A stretch of DNA of 34,420 bases from OCS155 cluster bacterium AG-349-E07. GTDB lineage: Bacteria > Actinomycetota > Acidimicrobiia > Actinomarinales > Actinomarinaceae. The DNA lies in NCBI GenBank assembly GCA_003281085.1, contig QCCZ01000008.1:1-34420 (forward strand). The letters are read 5' to 3'. Below are positions 1 through 8,222 of the stretch, one piece after another. Each line of letters opens with the position of its first letter. Positions within the stretch are counted from its first letter, which is position 1. Position numbers and translations under genes: made by a program. The notes under the pieces were generated by a model. The model was given only the letters and a program-made list of their open reading frames with translations, had not been told where the DNA came from and made no database searches.

Positions 1-61
1 ATTATGTTGGATTACTGTATTTCAAAGAATTAAAATTTTAATAACCAACCTAGATAAATGA
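1..61 (+). CDS. C-terminal end of a CDP-alcohol phosphatidyltransferase (PgsA-like), partial
   Basis: The reading frame with codons starting at base 2 stays open and stops at TGA 59-61. It encodes a 19-residue tail containing W-I-T-V-F-Q-R-I, which resembles the W-x-T-x-x-Q-R end of actinobacterial phosphatidylinositol(-phosphate) synthases. The stop overlaps the next start as ATGA (58-61). In actinobacteria the gene directly before patA and pimA is the CDP-diacylglycerol:inositol-phosphate transferase, so position and residues agree. Too little is present to identify it from sequence alone. Confidence 0.6.
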   Translation, partial: LCWITVFQRIKILITNLDK

Positions 62-903
62 AATTTCAAATAATACGAATTCTTCACAACATGTTTAAAA
101 AGTTATCACCTAATTTCATATATGTTATTTCATATTTTATTGCACTCTTATATTTTATTTTTACTCCTTTTTCAAACATAAAACTTAAAAAGAGAAAAGA
201 TAGGATAGATAATTATTCAATATTCAAAGTTAAATTAAATTATGTAAGATACTGGCTTGAAACTATTTGGTTAACTAAAGAAGGTTATAAAAATCATATA
301 GAACCAAAAGTTGAAATAATTAATGAAGATATAGTTCGAAAGTTAAATAAAAATTACTCTTCATACATTATTGCACTTCCTCATCTTGGTAATTGGGAAT
401 TTGCAATTCCAATGGGTAAATTTCTAGATTTAAATTTAGTTGCTGTTGCTGAGCCTTTAGATGATGAAAAGATTTTACATTGGTTTACTGAATTAAGAGA
501 AGATCTTGGATGTAAAATAATTTTAGGTGGTAAAGGTCAAAATACTTTTGAACGAGTAAAAGAATTTCTTAAAAACGGACATCACGTATGCTTGTTATCA
601 GAACGTCACGTTGGTAAAAGTGGTGTAGGAGTTGAATTCTTCAATCAAATGGCAGCATTTCCAAAAGGGCCGGTATCTCTTTCACTGGATACACAATTGC
701 CTATTGTTCCTGCAGCTTTTATAAAGAATGGTAATAAATATCAATTACATTTTGGGAAACCCTTTATAGTACCTTATTTTGATAATCAAGCTCAAAGTAT
801 TCAACACGGACTTAAAGTTTTAAGTAAATCATTAGAAAATTTAATAAAGCTCGATCCTAACCAGTGGCATTCTATCCAACCTGTATGGACAAGTGAATAT
901 TAA
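58..903 (+). CDS. LpxL/HtrB-family acyltransferase, likely phosphatidylinositol mannoside acyltransferase (PatA-like)
   Basis: 281 residues. This is a membrane-associated acyltransferase expected to move an acyl chain from acyl-CoA or acyl-ACP onto a glycolipid at the cytoplasmic face. An N-terminal hydrophobic segment (about residues 20-38) is followed by the family's H-x4-E catalytic signature, H-L-G-N-W-E at 109-114. A second conserved block (S-E-R-H ... G-V-G-V-E-F-F, then a G-P helix start) lies at about 190-220. The start ATG overlaps the upstream stop by four bases, and the 3' end overlaps the glycosyltransferase by 11. The pgsA-patA-pimA order is the actinobacterial phosphatidylinositol mannoside cluster, so PatA is preferred over a lipid A enzyme. 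No other lipid A gene is in the window. The exact acceptor is inferred. Confidence 0.82.
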   Translation: MKFQIIRILHNMFKKLSPNFIYVISYFIALLYFIFTPFSNIKLKKRKDRIDNYSIFKVKLNYVRYWLETIWLTKEGYKNHIEPKVEIINEDIVRKLNKNYSSYIIALPHLGNWEFAIPMGKFLDLNLVAVAEPLDDEKILHWFTELREDLGCKIILGGKGQNTFERVKEFLKNGHHVCLLSERHVGKSGVGVEFFNQMAAFPKGPVSLSLDTQLPIVPAAFIKNGNKYQLHFGKPFIVPYFDNQAQSIQHGLKVLSKSLENLIKLDPNQWHSIQPVWTSEY

Positions 904-1879
904 CCTCTTATTTTTAACACCGTACAATCTATTAAATTATGGGGGAGTTCAACATCAAATAAATTTAATGAACGATTACATTAGTAAAACTTCAAACATA
1001 GAAAGTAAAATTGCTGGACCAAACTCTAAAGATTATGATTTAGGTAAAGTTTTAAATATTCCTTTTAATAACTCAGTTGCATCAATATCTTTATTTCCAG
1101 ATAGAAAATTACTTTTAAAAGCTATTGAGTGGTCAGATGTAGTACATATACACGAACCATTTATACCATTAATTTTTTGGAAATTACCAAAGAACAAAAA
1201 ATATATATTTACTCATCATGCAAATTTAAATAAACTTTATACATTTTTCATGAGCATTATATACAAAATTGTAAAAATTAAAGGGATAAGTGTTTATGTT
1301 AGCGAATCAGCATTATCAAATGCAAAAACATTAAATAAACAACCAATCTTGATTCCTAATATGATAGAAATTAATAAAAATATAAAATTTAACAACACAA
1401 AAAAATTTTTATTTGTTGGACGCAATGAAAAAAGGAAAAATTTTAACTACTTTAATTTATTATCAAAAGAAAAATCATTTCAAAATTATGAATTTGAAGC
1501 AGTTACGAATGAAAATATTGAAAATTTTAATGGCGTTATCTATCTAAAACCTAATGATGAGGAGAAAAATGTTATTTTCAAAAACTCTTCTATATATTTA
1601 GCACTAAATACAAAAAATGAAAGTTTTGGAATTACTCTAATTGAAGCAATAAATTCAGGGAATATTGTCATCTCTAGTGATCTAGCTGCATTTAAAGATG
1701 TCTTAGAAGAGTCAGGTATTTATTATGAACGAAATTCTTATAAATCATTGGTAAATTTATTAACAAATACATTAAAAAGTGATTTACATTTTATATGGGA
1801 AAAACAATATGAATGTATACAAAAATATGATATTGAAAAAAATATGGAGCATTACGTTTTATTGTATTCAAACAATTGA
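893..1879 (+). CDS. GT4-family glycosyltransferase, likely phosphatidylinositol mannosyltransferase (PimA-like)
   Basis: 328 residues, shorter than mycobacterial PimA (about 380). It is expected to transfer mannose from GDP-mannose to phosphatidylinositol at the inner membrane face. The GT-B features are visible: G-G-V-Q at 17-20 in the N-terminal Rossmann domain, the F-V-G-R-N-E-K-R-K nucleotide-sugar loop at about 173-182, and the retaining-GT4 E-x7-E motif with E243 and E251. After this comes S-D-L-A-A-F-K-D-V-L, very close to PimA. The GTG start at 893 overlaps the acyltransferase stop. Without genome context it could be called a general GT4 enzyme, but the neighbours and the motif wording favour PimA. 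Confidence 0.8.
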   Translation: MNINLLFLTPYNLLNYGGVQHQINLMNDYISKTSNIESKIAGPNSKDYDLGKVLNIPFNNSVASISLFPDRKLLLKAIEWSDVVHIHEPFIPLIFWKLPKNKKYIFTHHANLNKLYTFFMSIIYKIVKIKGISVYVSESALSNAKTLNKQPILIPNMIEINKNIKFNNTKKFLFVGRNEKRKNFNYFNLLSKEKSFQNYEFEAVTNENIENFNGVIYLKPNDEEKNVIFKNSSIYLALNTKNESFGITLIEAINSGNIVISSDLAAFKDVLEESGIYYERNSYKSLVNLLTNTLKSDLHFIWEKQYECIQKYDIEKNMEHYVLLYSNN

Positions 1880-1881
1880 TG

Positions 1882-1891
1882 TACTATATAA
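1882..1891 (+). promoter_or_regulatory. Candidate -10 element for leaderless pdxST mRNA
   Basis: The 15-base gap before pdxS holds TACTATATAA. TACTAT (1882-1887) fits the actinobacterial TANNNT -10 and would start transcription within a base of the pdxS ATG at 1895. No Shine-Dalgarno is visible there. A weak TTGTAT at 1862-1867 lies 17 bases before an alternative TATATA hexamer (1885-1890). This is inference from spacing. Confidence 0.4.
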
Positions 1892-1894
1892 CTT

Positions 1895-2779
1895 ATGAAG
1901 ATTGAGTCAACATTTAAAGTTAAAAAGGGATTAGCTGAAATGCTAAAGGGTGGCGTGATTATGGATGTAGTCAACGCCGAACAAGCAGTTATCGCAGAAA
2001 AATCTGGAGCTGTTGCTGTAATGGCTTTAGAAAGAATACCAGCAGACATAAGAGCTGACGGTGGAGTAGCAAGAATGTCTTCTGTCGGTGTTATTCAAGA
2101 AGTAATGGACGCTGTATCGATACCTGTAATGGCAAAAGCAAGAATTGGTCATTTTGTCGAAGCTCAAATTTTAGAATCTATCGGAATAGACTTTATCGAC
2201 GAATCAGAAGTTTTAACCCCTGCTGATGATGTAAATCATATAAATAAAAACAATTTTAAATCTCCTTTTGTTTGTGGAGCTACTGGACTTGGTGAAGCAT
2301 CAAGAAGAATAGCAGAAGGTGCTGCAATGATACGTACCAAAGGTGAAGCAGGTACAGGAAATGTTATTGAAGCTGTTAAACATATGAGAACAATAACTAA
2401 TGAGATTAATGAAGTACTAACATGCGATACAAATCAGTTAGTTGCTTTGAGTAAAAAATTTAGGGCACCATTGAATGTATTAGAAATGATTAAAGAGTTA
2501 GGAAAACTTCCAGTAGTTAATTTTGCAGCTGGTGGAATTGCTACACCAGCGGATGCCGCTTTAATGATGCAACTAGGATGTGATGGAGTATTTGTAGGTT
2601 CAGGTATATTTAAAAGTGGTGACCCCGCTGAAAGAGCTGAAGCTATCGTTGTTGCGACTACTAATTATAATGATCCAAAAGTTCTCGCAGATGTCTCAAA
2701 AGATTTAGGCGAACCTATGGTTGGAATAAACATTGATACTCTGACAGAAGAAGAGAAATTAGCTAAAAGAGGTTGGTAA
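1895..2779 (+). CDS. pdxS: Pyridoxal 5'-phosphate synthase subunit PdxS
   Basis: 294 residues, full family length. This TIM-barrel synthase condenses ribose 5-phosphate, glyceraldehyde 3-phosphate and ammonia into pyridoxal 5'-phosphate, with ammonia delivered by PdxT. Visible catalytic residues are D24 in V-I-M-D-V-V, K81 in M-A-K-A-R-I-G-H (the Schiff-base lysine) and K149 in R-T-K-G-E-A-G-T-G. Numbering matches the Bacillus enzyme, so there are no internal indels up to there. The gene is better conserved than its neighbours. It is followed immediately by pdxT and lies between pimA and yebC as in mycobacteria. It probably has its own promoter (see 1882-1891). Confidence 0.98.
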   Translation: MKIESTFKVKKGLAEMLKGGVIMDVVNAEQAVIAEKSGAVAVMALERIPADIRADGGVARMSSVGVIQEVMDAVSIPVMAKARIGHFVEAQILESIGIDFIDESEVLTPADDVNHINKNNFKSPFVCGATGLGEASRRIAEGAAMIRTKGEAGTGNVIEAVKHMRTITNEINEVLTCDTNQLVALSKKFRAPLNVLEMIKELGKLPVVNFAAGGIATPADAALMMQLGCDGVFVGSGIFKSGDPAERAEAIVVATTNYNDPKVLADVSKDLGEPMVGINIDTLTEEEKLAKRGW

Positions 2780-3361
2780 TTGAAAGTAGGGATACTTTCT
2801 TTACAAGGTAGTTTCTTTGATCATCAAAAAAGTTTAGATCTTATTTCTTTAGAGTCATTACTAGTAAAAACACCTGAAGATTTAGATAAAGTAGATGGAA
2901 TTATACTTCCAGGTGGGGAATCTACAGCTATGTCGAAAATATCATCATATAATAATTTGTATAAAAAGTTAGATATAAAAATAAAACAAGGATTGCCAAC
3001 TCTTAGTACTTGCGCAGGAACGATAATTCTTGCAAAATCAGTTATTGACGGAGATACTCATATCCCGAATATTGATATAGAAATTCAAAGAAATGCATAT
3101 GGCAGACAAAATGAATCATTTGAAGCAGATGTAAAATTTTTAAATAATAATGACATATATTGTTTTATACGTGCACCAAAAATTATAAGAACGTTAAATA
3201 ATGATGTTAAAGTTATTGCTACACAGATTGACGATATTGTTGGTGTTTCACAAAACAATATAGTCTCACTTACATACCATCCAGAATTGACAAATGATAA
3301 CTATTATCTTGAATGGTTGCTTGCTTTTATGAAAGAAGGAAAATATGTCGGGTCATTCTAA
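2780..3361 (+). CDS. pdxT: Pyridoxal 5'-phosphate synthase glutaminase subunit PdxT
   Basis: 193 residues. This class I glutamine amidotransferase hydrolyses glutamine and channels ammonia to PdxS in the 24-subunit PLP synthase. The catalytic triad is visible: C78 in S-T-C-A-G-T, and H167 and E169 in Y-H-P-E-L. The substrate loop G-G-E-S-T-A-M is at 45-51. The TTG start directly follows the pdxS stop, with purine-rich AAAAGAGG just upstream as a plausible ribosome site. The 3' end overlaps yebC by 17 bases, unusually deep for this window. The family match and pairing leave little doubt. Confidence 0.96.
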   Translation: MKVGILSLQGSFFDHQKSLDLISLESLLVKTPEDLDKVDGIILPGGESTAMSKISSYNNLYKKLDIKIKQGLPTLSTCAGTIILAKSVIDGDTHIPNIDIEIQRNAYGRQNESFEADVKFLNNNDIYCFIRAPKIIRTLNNDVKVIATQIDDIVGVSQNNIVSLTYHPELTNDNYYLEWLLAFMKEGKYVGSF

Positions 3362-4088
3362 ATGGTCTACCATAAAGCGAAAAAAAGGAGCTAACGATGC
3401 TAAAAGAGGACAATTATTCGCAAAATTAGTTAAAGCTATAGAAATTGCTGCACGTAATGGAGGCACTGACCCAGCAAATAACGCATCGCTCTACCAAGCT
3501 ATACAAAAAGCAAAATCTAATTCAGTACCTAACGAAAATATTGAACGAGCTTTAAAACGTGTTGATGGAAATTTAGAAACTGGAGAAATATTCGAATTAT
3601 CATACGAAGGATACGCACCGCATGGTGTTGCTCTATTAATTAGTTGTCTTACTGATAATAAGAATAGAACTTCATCTGATGTAAAAGCTACTCTTACTAA
3701 ACATGGTGGCTCGATGGGTACACCGGGTAGTGTTAATTACTTATTTGAAAGAAAAGCTGTATTTCAATTTGATAAATATAACGATGAATTAATCGACTTA
3801 GCTTTAAACTCTGATTGTTTAGATATTCTAGAAAGTAATCAATCAGTAACATTTGAATTCCCACCATCTGATTTTAAGAATATGAATGAAAAATTTAATA
3901 ACAATTCGTTTGTTCCATCAAATGCTGAAATTGCTCAGATTCCGAATGTCGGTGTAGTCATTGATATGGAAAAATTCAAGTCAGTATCAAAATTGATTAG
4001 TGCATTAGAAGACCTTGATGATGTCCAAGATGTTTATGCAAATTTTGATATTGAAGAAAAAGAGTTAGAAGCGTTACTTTCTGAATAA
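3345..4088 (+). CDS. yebC: YebC/TACO1-family translation-associated protein
   Basis: 247 residues, usual length. The signature start M-S-G-H-S-K-W-S-T-I-K and K-G-A-N-D-A-K-R-G mark the YebC family. It was long annotated as a transcriptional regulator; recent work on the family supports ribosome-associated relief of stalling at proline-rich stretches. That role is family knowledge, not seen here. In many bacteria yebC is followed by ruvC-ruvA-ruvB; here it is followed by a small unrelated nuclease. The start is fixed by the MSGHSKW block despite the 17-base overlap with pdxT. Confidence 0.96.
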   Translation: MSGHSKWSTIKRKKGANDAKRGQLFAKLVKAIEIAARNGGTDPANNASLYQAIQKAKSNSVPNENIERALKRVDGNLETGEIFELSYEGYAPHGVALLISCLTDNKNRTSSDVKATLTKHGGSMGTPGSVNYLFERKAVFQFDKYNDELIDLALNSDCLDILESNQSVTFEFPPSDFKNMNEKFNNNSFVPSNAEIAQIPNVGVVIDMEKFKSVSKLISALEDLDDVQDVYANFDIEEKELEALLSE

Positions 4089-4094
4089 AAAAAT

Positions 4095-4100
4095 TAAAAT
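4095..4100 (+). promoter_or_regulatory. Candidate -10 (TAAAAT) for a leaderless nuclease mRNA
   Basis: The 18-base gap between yebC and the nuclease gene holds TAAAAT at exactly -12 to -7 relative to the ATG at 4107, matching TANNNT. No Shine-Dalgarno precedes the ATG. The local sequence is A-rich, so chance is a real alternative. Confidence 0.35.
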
Positions 4101-4106
4101 AAATAC

Positions 4107-4463
4107 ATGGTAAATAAGGCAAAAAAACAGGGAACTATGTACGAAACAAACATAGTTAATAGATTGAATAAAGAAATTAATTTTAAAGCTCAAAGGTTTG
4201 CTGAAGGGGGATCAAAAGATCTGGGAGATATACAATTATTTGTTAAAAATGAAGAATATTTTCTTGAAGCAAAATCTAGACAAAATTTAAATATTCATCA
4301 ATCTTTAGAAAAAGCTATTGAAAAATCAGGGAATAAAAATACAGTACTTTTTTGGAAGAAATTAAAAAGAAAACAAGGGAACTCCAGACGCACAAATGAC
4401 GGAATGCCAGAAGTTGTAACTATGTCTTATGATTTGTTTATTAAATTGCTAAATAGTAAATAA
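4107..4463 (+). CDS. Small PDDEXK nuclease, phage-type Holliday junction resolvase-like
   Basis: 118 residues. The layout is that of a minimal PDDEXK (restriction-endonuclease-fold) nuclease: K-K-Q-G-T then E13 on the first helix, D41 in K-D-L-G-D-I, and the E-x-K pair E54 and K56 in F-L-E-A-K-S. The K-x-G-T-x-x-E opening and the G-x-x-D-x-G-D-I block recall the small Holliday-junction-resolvase-like proteins of actinobacteriophages and, more distantly, archaeal Hjc. The C-terminal part is lysine/arginine rich (about 84-96), suiting DNA binding. It lies exactly between yebC and queA, where ruvC-ruvA-ruvB normally sit, suggesting a junction-resolving job. Fold assignment is fairly firm; the substrate is inferred. 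It could also be another small DNA nuclease. Confidence 0.7.
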   Translation: MVNKAKKQGTMYETNIVNRLNKEINFKAQRFAEGGSKDLGDIQLFVKNEEYFLEAKSRQNLNIHQSLEKAIEKSGNKNTVLFWKKLKRKQGNSRRTNDGMPEVVTMSYDLFIKLLNSK

Positions 4464-5452
4464 TGATTAAAAGTAGTTTACTAAACTACGAGTTACCAAA
4501 TTCATCAATAAATCAAGAGCCATATGAAAATCCATTAGATTCAAAACTTTTAATTGCTAAAAATAGAGAAATAATATCATTTAAACAGTTCCCTGAATAC
4601 GTTGAATCTGATTCTCTATTTATATTTAATAAATCTACTGTACGTAAGGTAAGAATTTTGACAGAGAAAAATACTGGAGGATCTTTAGAAATATTTATAA
4701 CTAAAAAATTGAATGATTTTGAAGCAATATGTCTATTAAAATCTTCCGATAAAAAAAGTAAAAATAAAAAATATCAAACAAATTTATTTAATTTTCAAAT
4801 ACAAGAAGTTTTAGATGAAGCATTTAGATGTATTTTTGATACGAAAATTGATGACATTATAAATAAACATGGAATACTTCCGTTGCCACCATACATTAAA
4901 GATAATCCCAATAAAAGAAAATTCTATAACAATCAATTCTCAGATAGCGGGTTTTCGATTGCTGCACCAACAGCTGGTTTACATTTCACTAATGAATTAA
5001 TTGAAAATTTTAAGAACAAAAATATTGAAACTGCATTTATTAATTTAGATGTAAATCTTAATACGTTCAAACCTGTTAAATCAAAAAATTTAATTGATCA
5101 TAATATTCATAAGGAGTTTTATTCAATAGATAAAACTGAATATAACAAAATAATTACTTATAAAGAATCCAATAAAAATATTTATTGCGTAGGAACTACA
5201 ACTCTTAGAGCAATTGAAACAGCATACAATACAGAAAATCTTGTTGGTTATACAGATCTTTTTATTTTGCCTGATACAAAAATTAATTTACCTACACACT
5301 TAATTACGAATTTTCACGCTCCAATGAGTTCACTTCTTTCAATTGTTCAAAATGTTTATGGAGATAACTGGAAAGAATTGTATAAATATGCAATTGATCA
5401 AGGTTTAAAATTTTTAAGCTTCGGTGATGCTGTATTATTTAAATATAAATGA
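4463..5452 (+). CDS. queA: S-adenosylmethionine:tRNA ribosyltransferase-isomerase QueA
   Basis: 329 residues, slightly short of the usual 340-350. QueA transfers and rearranges the ribose of S-adenosylmethionine onto preQ1 in the tRNA anticodon, forming epoxyqueuosine. Family blocks visible are P-L-P-P-Y-I-K (about 141-147), A-A-P-T-A-G-L-H-F-T (about 168-177) and the closing T-N-F-H-A-P-M-S-S-L-L block (about 283-293; usually TNFHxPxSTLL). The start overlaps the upstream stop by one base (TAATG) and tgt follows with an ATGA overlap, so the two are almost certainly co-translated. The region is more divergent than average, but block order and the partner gene fix the call. Confidence 0.93.
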   Translation: MIKSSLLNYELPNSSINQEPYENPLDSKLLIAKNREIISFKQFPEYVESDSLFIFNKSTVRKVRILTEKNTGGSLEIFITKKLNDFEAICLLKSSDKKSKNKKYQTNLFNFQIQEVLDEAFRCIFDTKIDDIINKHGILPLPPYIKDNPNKRKFYNNQFSDSGFSIAAPTAGLHFTNELIENFKNKNIETAFINLDVNLNTFKPVKSKNLIDHNIHKEFYSIDKTEYNKIITYKESNKNIYCVGTTTLRAIETAYNTENLVGYTDLFILPDTKINLPTHLITNFHAPMSSLLSIVQNVYGDNWKELYKYAIDQGLKFLSFGDAVLFKYK

Positions 5453-6534
5453 ATAACATCAATTTAGAATTGCTTGCAGTAGATGGTAAAGCAAGAGTAA
5501 ATAAAGTAAAAATAAACAATCATGAATTTAATACTCCAATTTTTATGCCTGTTGCTACAAGAGGTTCAATTAAATCAGTTAACTTAGAACAACTTTCAGA
5601 TACAAAAATTATCCTAGGAAATACATATCATCTTTATTTAAGACCTGGTTTAGACATCATCAAGGATTTTGGAGGATTGCATGAATATATTAATTGGGAT
5701 CAATTAATTTTAACTGATTCAGGAGGATTTCAAGGTTGGTCTATTCCAAACTCTCAAACAGATGACGGTATTTTATTTAAAAACATATATGATGGAACAA
5801 AATTTTTAATGACTCCTGAATTATCAATTCATATACAAGAAACATTAAATAGTAATATTGCAATGATACTTGATCAATTAATAGATATTAATGCTTCAAA
5901 AGATATGCAAAAACAAGCAATAATCAATACAAATATTTGGGCAAAAAAAGCACGAGAAATTCACAACAATAAAAATCAATCGTTATTTGGAATCATTCAA
6001 GGTGGTAAATATAAAGACTTAAGAGAAATTTCTACAAAAAATATGTTAGAGATTGACTTTAATGGTTATGCAATAGGTGGACTTGCTATTGGTGAAACTG
6101 AAAAAGAGAGGAATGAGATTGTATCATTTACTACAGATTTATTACCTGTTGATAAATTACGATACGTTATGGGTGTTGGAGATATAAAAAGCCTAATTAA
6201 TTTGATTGAGTTAGGTGTTGACATGTTTGATTGTGTTTGGCCGGCAAGAATTGCACGCCATGGAAAAATTATAAATAGAGCAAAATATTTCAATTTAAAG
6301 AACAGTAAATACAAAAATATTAAAGACCCGTTAGTTGAAGATTGTAATTGCAATACGTGTTTAAATTTTTCAACATCTTATATGAGACACTTGTTAATTA
6401 ATGAACCGACTTCATCATGGCAATTTCTAACAATTCACAATATATATCAGACACAAAATATCATTAACGAAGTAAGAGAAAGTATATTAAACTCAGATTT
6501 TGATAATTATAAGGAAAAACTTTTAAATGAATGA
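5449..6534 (+). CDS. tgt: tRNA-guanine transglycosylase Tgt
   Basis: 361 residues. Tgt exchanges guanine 34 of GUN-anticodon tRNAs for preQ1. Visible are D90 in T-D-S-G-G-F-Q, D142, Q184 in I-I-Q-G-G, the G-G-L-A-I-G-E loop at 210-216, and nucleophile D261 in M-F-D-C-V. The zinc site is C299, C301, C304 and H330. Odd points: the residues matching the preQ1-specificity pair of bacterial enzymes (Cys158 and Val233 in Zymomonas numbering) appear to be L144 and I214. The usual P-T-R-N-A-R-N-G reads P-A-R-I-A-R-H-G, and F-Q-V-F-S reads F-Q-G-W-S. Base preference may therefore differ. The queA-tgt-yajC-secDF order is classic. Confidence 0.95.
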   Translation: MNNINLELLAVDGKARVNKVKINNHEFNTPIFMPVATRGSIKSVNLEQLSDTKIILGNTYHLYLRPGLDIIKDFGGLHEYINWDQLILTDSGGFQGWSIPNSQTDDGILFKNIYDGTKFLMTPELSIHIQETLNSNIAMILDQLIDINASKDMQKQAIINTNIWAKKAREIHNNKNQSLFGIIQGGKYKDLREISTKNMLEIDFNGYAIGGLAIGETEKERNEIVSFTTDLLPVDKLRYVMGVGDIKSLINLIELGVDMFDCVWPARIARHGKIINRAKYFNLKNSKYKNIKDPLVEDCNCNTCLNFSTSYMRHLLINEPTSSWQFLTIHNIYQTQNIINEVRESILNSDFDNYKEKLLNE

Positions 6535-6775
6535 AATCATAACTTTGTTACCTTTAATTACTGTATTTATTATCTTTTACGTTATTTTGTATATTCCTCA
6601 AAGAAGGAGACAAAAAAAACATAAAGAATATGTAGAGAATTTAAAAATTGGTGACAATGTAATAACTGATTCTGGTATTTTTGGACGTGTTGTAAATATA
6701 AAAGAAGAAAAAGTTATTTTAGTTGTCAAAAAAGGAGAGATTGAGATATTAAAGTCAAACATATCTTATAAATAA
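6527..6775 (+). CDS. yajC: Preprotein translocase accessory subunit YajC
   Basis: 82 residues. A single N-terminal membrane helix (about residues 5-22, ending Y-I-P-Q-R-R-R-Q-K-K-H) is followed by a small cytoplasmic domain with I-G-D-N-V-I-T-D-S-G-I-F-G, the YajC signature. YajC associates with SecD and SecF at the Sec translocon. The ATG at 6527 overlaps the tgt stop by eight bases, and secD starts one base after the stop, the standard operon arrangement. Confidence 0.95.
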   Translation: MNEIITLLPLITVFIIFYVILYIPQRRRQKKHKEYVENLKIGDNVITDSGIFGRVVNIKEEKVILVVKKGEIEILKSNISYK

Positions 6776-6776
6776 C

Positions 6777-8222
6777 ATGAAATCTTTTTTGAAACTTATA
6801 TTTTTACCCCTACTTTCCGTTGGATTATTTATTTTTGTATATATAAATAATATTCAACCAAAACTTGGATTAGATTTACAAGGAGGTGTATCAGTAATTC
6901 TAACTGCTGAAGAGGGAACAGATCCTGAATTGATTGAACAAGCAGTTGAAATTATGAGAACAAGAATTTCAGCTTTTGGTGAAGTACAAGAACCTGAGAT
7001 TTCAATTAGTGGAGAAAATTCAGTTTTAGTTCAATTGCCAGGTCTCACAGACCAGGAAAAAGCAATTGAAGCTGTTGGAACTACTGGGCTACTCACATTT
7101 AGACCTGTTCTCAACTCCTCATTGAATTTAGGTTATTCTCCAGCTTTAACAATAACTCCAAATGAGGATGACCCTGATAATCCATCTGTTACTGCACCAG
7201 CTGGTGTTGATCAATTAACTGGTTTAACTATAGACGACAATCCCGACACAGATTCTTATTTACTTTCACTGTCTGACGGATTTCCAATAATCTATCATTT
7301 AGGTCCTGCTGAATTGACAGGTAATGATATAGATGACGCCTTAGCTGTTTATCCTCAAAATGAATGGATAGTTCAACTAGTTTTAAAAGACACTTCGGAG
7401 CAAAAATTTACTGATTTAACCAAAAAATTGGCAAAGTTAATGGGGGAACAAAGACGCTTAGCTATTGTTTTGGATGGTCAAGTTATTTCTGCACCTGGTA
7501 TAGCAATGGATGTTAACCCAGAAATAGGTATAACAGGTGGAACTGCTGCAATATCAATGGGCAATTCTGATCAAGGTGAATCTGCAAACAATTTAGCGGT
7601 TATTTTAAGATACGGAGCTTTACCTGTAGCTTTTGAAAGATCTTCAATTCAGAAAGTTTCTGCGACTTTAGGTGAGAATACATTATCACTTGGATTACAG
7701 GCAGGATTTGTAGGTCTTATTATTGTTAGTCTATTTTTATTATTTTATTACAGACTATCTGGAATTATTGCAATACTTGGACTAGGTTCCTTTGGTGCTC
7801 TTTTTTATTCTGTTATTGCATTATTAGGTGAGTATCAAGGATATACGTTAACTTTAGCTGGTATAGCTGGTGTAATAGTTTCTATAGGATTAACAGCAGA
7901 TTCTTATATCGTTATTTTTGAAAAACTAAAAGACGAGCTTAAAGTAGGTAGATCATTTAACTTTGCAGCTGAAAAAGCAGTTACTGAAGCATGGAATACT
8001 ATATTAGTAGCTGACTTTGTATCAATTATTGCATCAGTTATTTTATATATACTCGCAATCGGACCTATTAGAGGATTCGCCTTAACTTTAGGACTTGCAA
8101 CAGTATTTGATCTCTTTTATACAAGAATGTTCATAAGAAACGCTGTTCCACTATTTGGAAATATAACTGATAACCCTCGTAGTTATTTTCCTTTAACAAA
8201 GAAAGATATTGAAAATGTTTAA
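6777..8222 (+). CDS. secD: Protein translocase subunit SecD
   Basis: 481 residues. SecD works with SecF to drive late steps of protein export using the ion gradient. It has an N-terminal membrane helix (about 4-24), the L-G-L-D-L-Q-G-G-V motif right after it, a large extracytoplasmic domain (about 40-300), and five further helices from about 305, starting A-G-F-V-G-L-I-I-V. The G-I-A-G-V-I-V-S-I-G-L-T-A-D-S block in the fourth helix region is the SecD hallmark; the asparagine of the common G-x-x-A-D/N form is absent here. Length is below that of most high-G+C actinobacterial SecDs. The reading frame is intact. Confidence 0.96.
   Translation: MKSFLKLIFLPLLSVGLFIFVYINNIQPKLGLDLQGGVSVILTAEEGTDPELIEQAVEIMRTRISAFGEVQEPEISISGENSVLVQLPGLTDQEKAIEAVGTTGLLTFRPVLNSSLNLGYSPALTITPNEDDPDNPSVTAPAGVDQLTGLTIDDNPDTDSYLLSLSDGFPIIYHLGPAELTGNDIDDALAVYPQNEWIVQLVLKDTSEQKFTDLTKKLAKLMGEQRRLAIVLDGQVISAPGIAMDVNPEIGITGGTAAISMGNSDQGESANNLAVILRYGALPVAFERSSIQKVSATLGENTLSLGLQAGFVGLIIVSLFLLFYYRLSGIIAILGLGSFGALFYSVIALLGEYQGYTLTLAGIAGVIVSIGLTADSYIVIFEKLKDELKVGRSFNFAAEKAVTEAWNTILVADFVSIIASVILYILAIGPIRGFALTLGLATVFDLFYTRMFIRNAVPLFGNITDNPRSYFPLTKKDIENV

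Noticed and set aside
1895-3361. Possible vitamin B6-sensing riboswitch before pdxST
   Set aside because: Only 15 bases separate pimA from pdxS, too short for any aptamer.
6066-6353. Minus-strand open frame inside tgt
   Set aside because: Shadow of the conserved catalytic and zinc region of tgt; composition follows the opposite strand.
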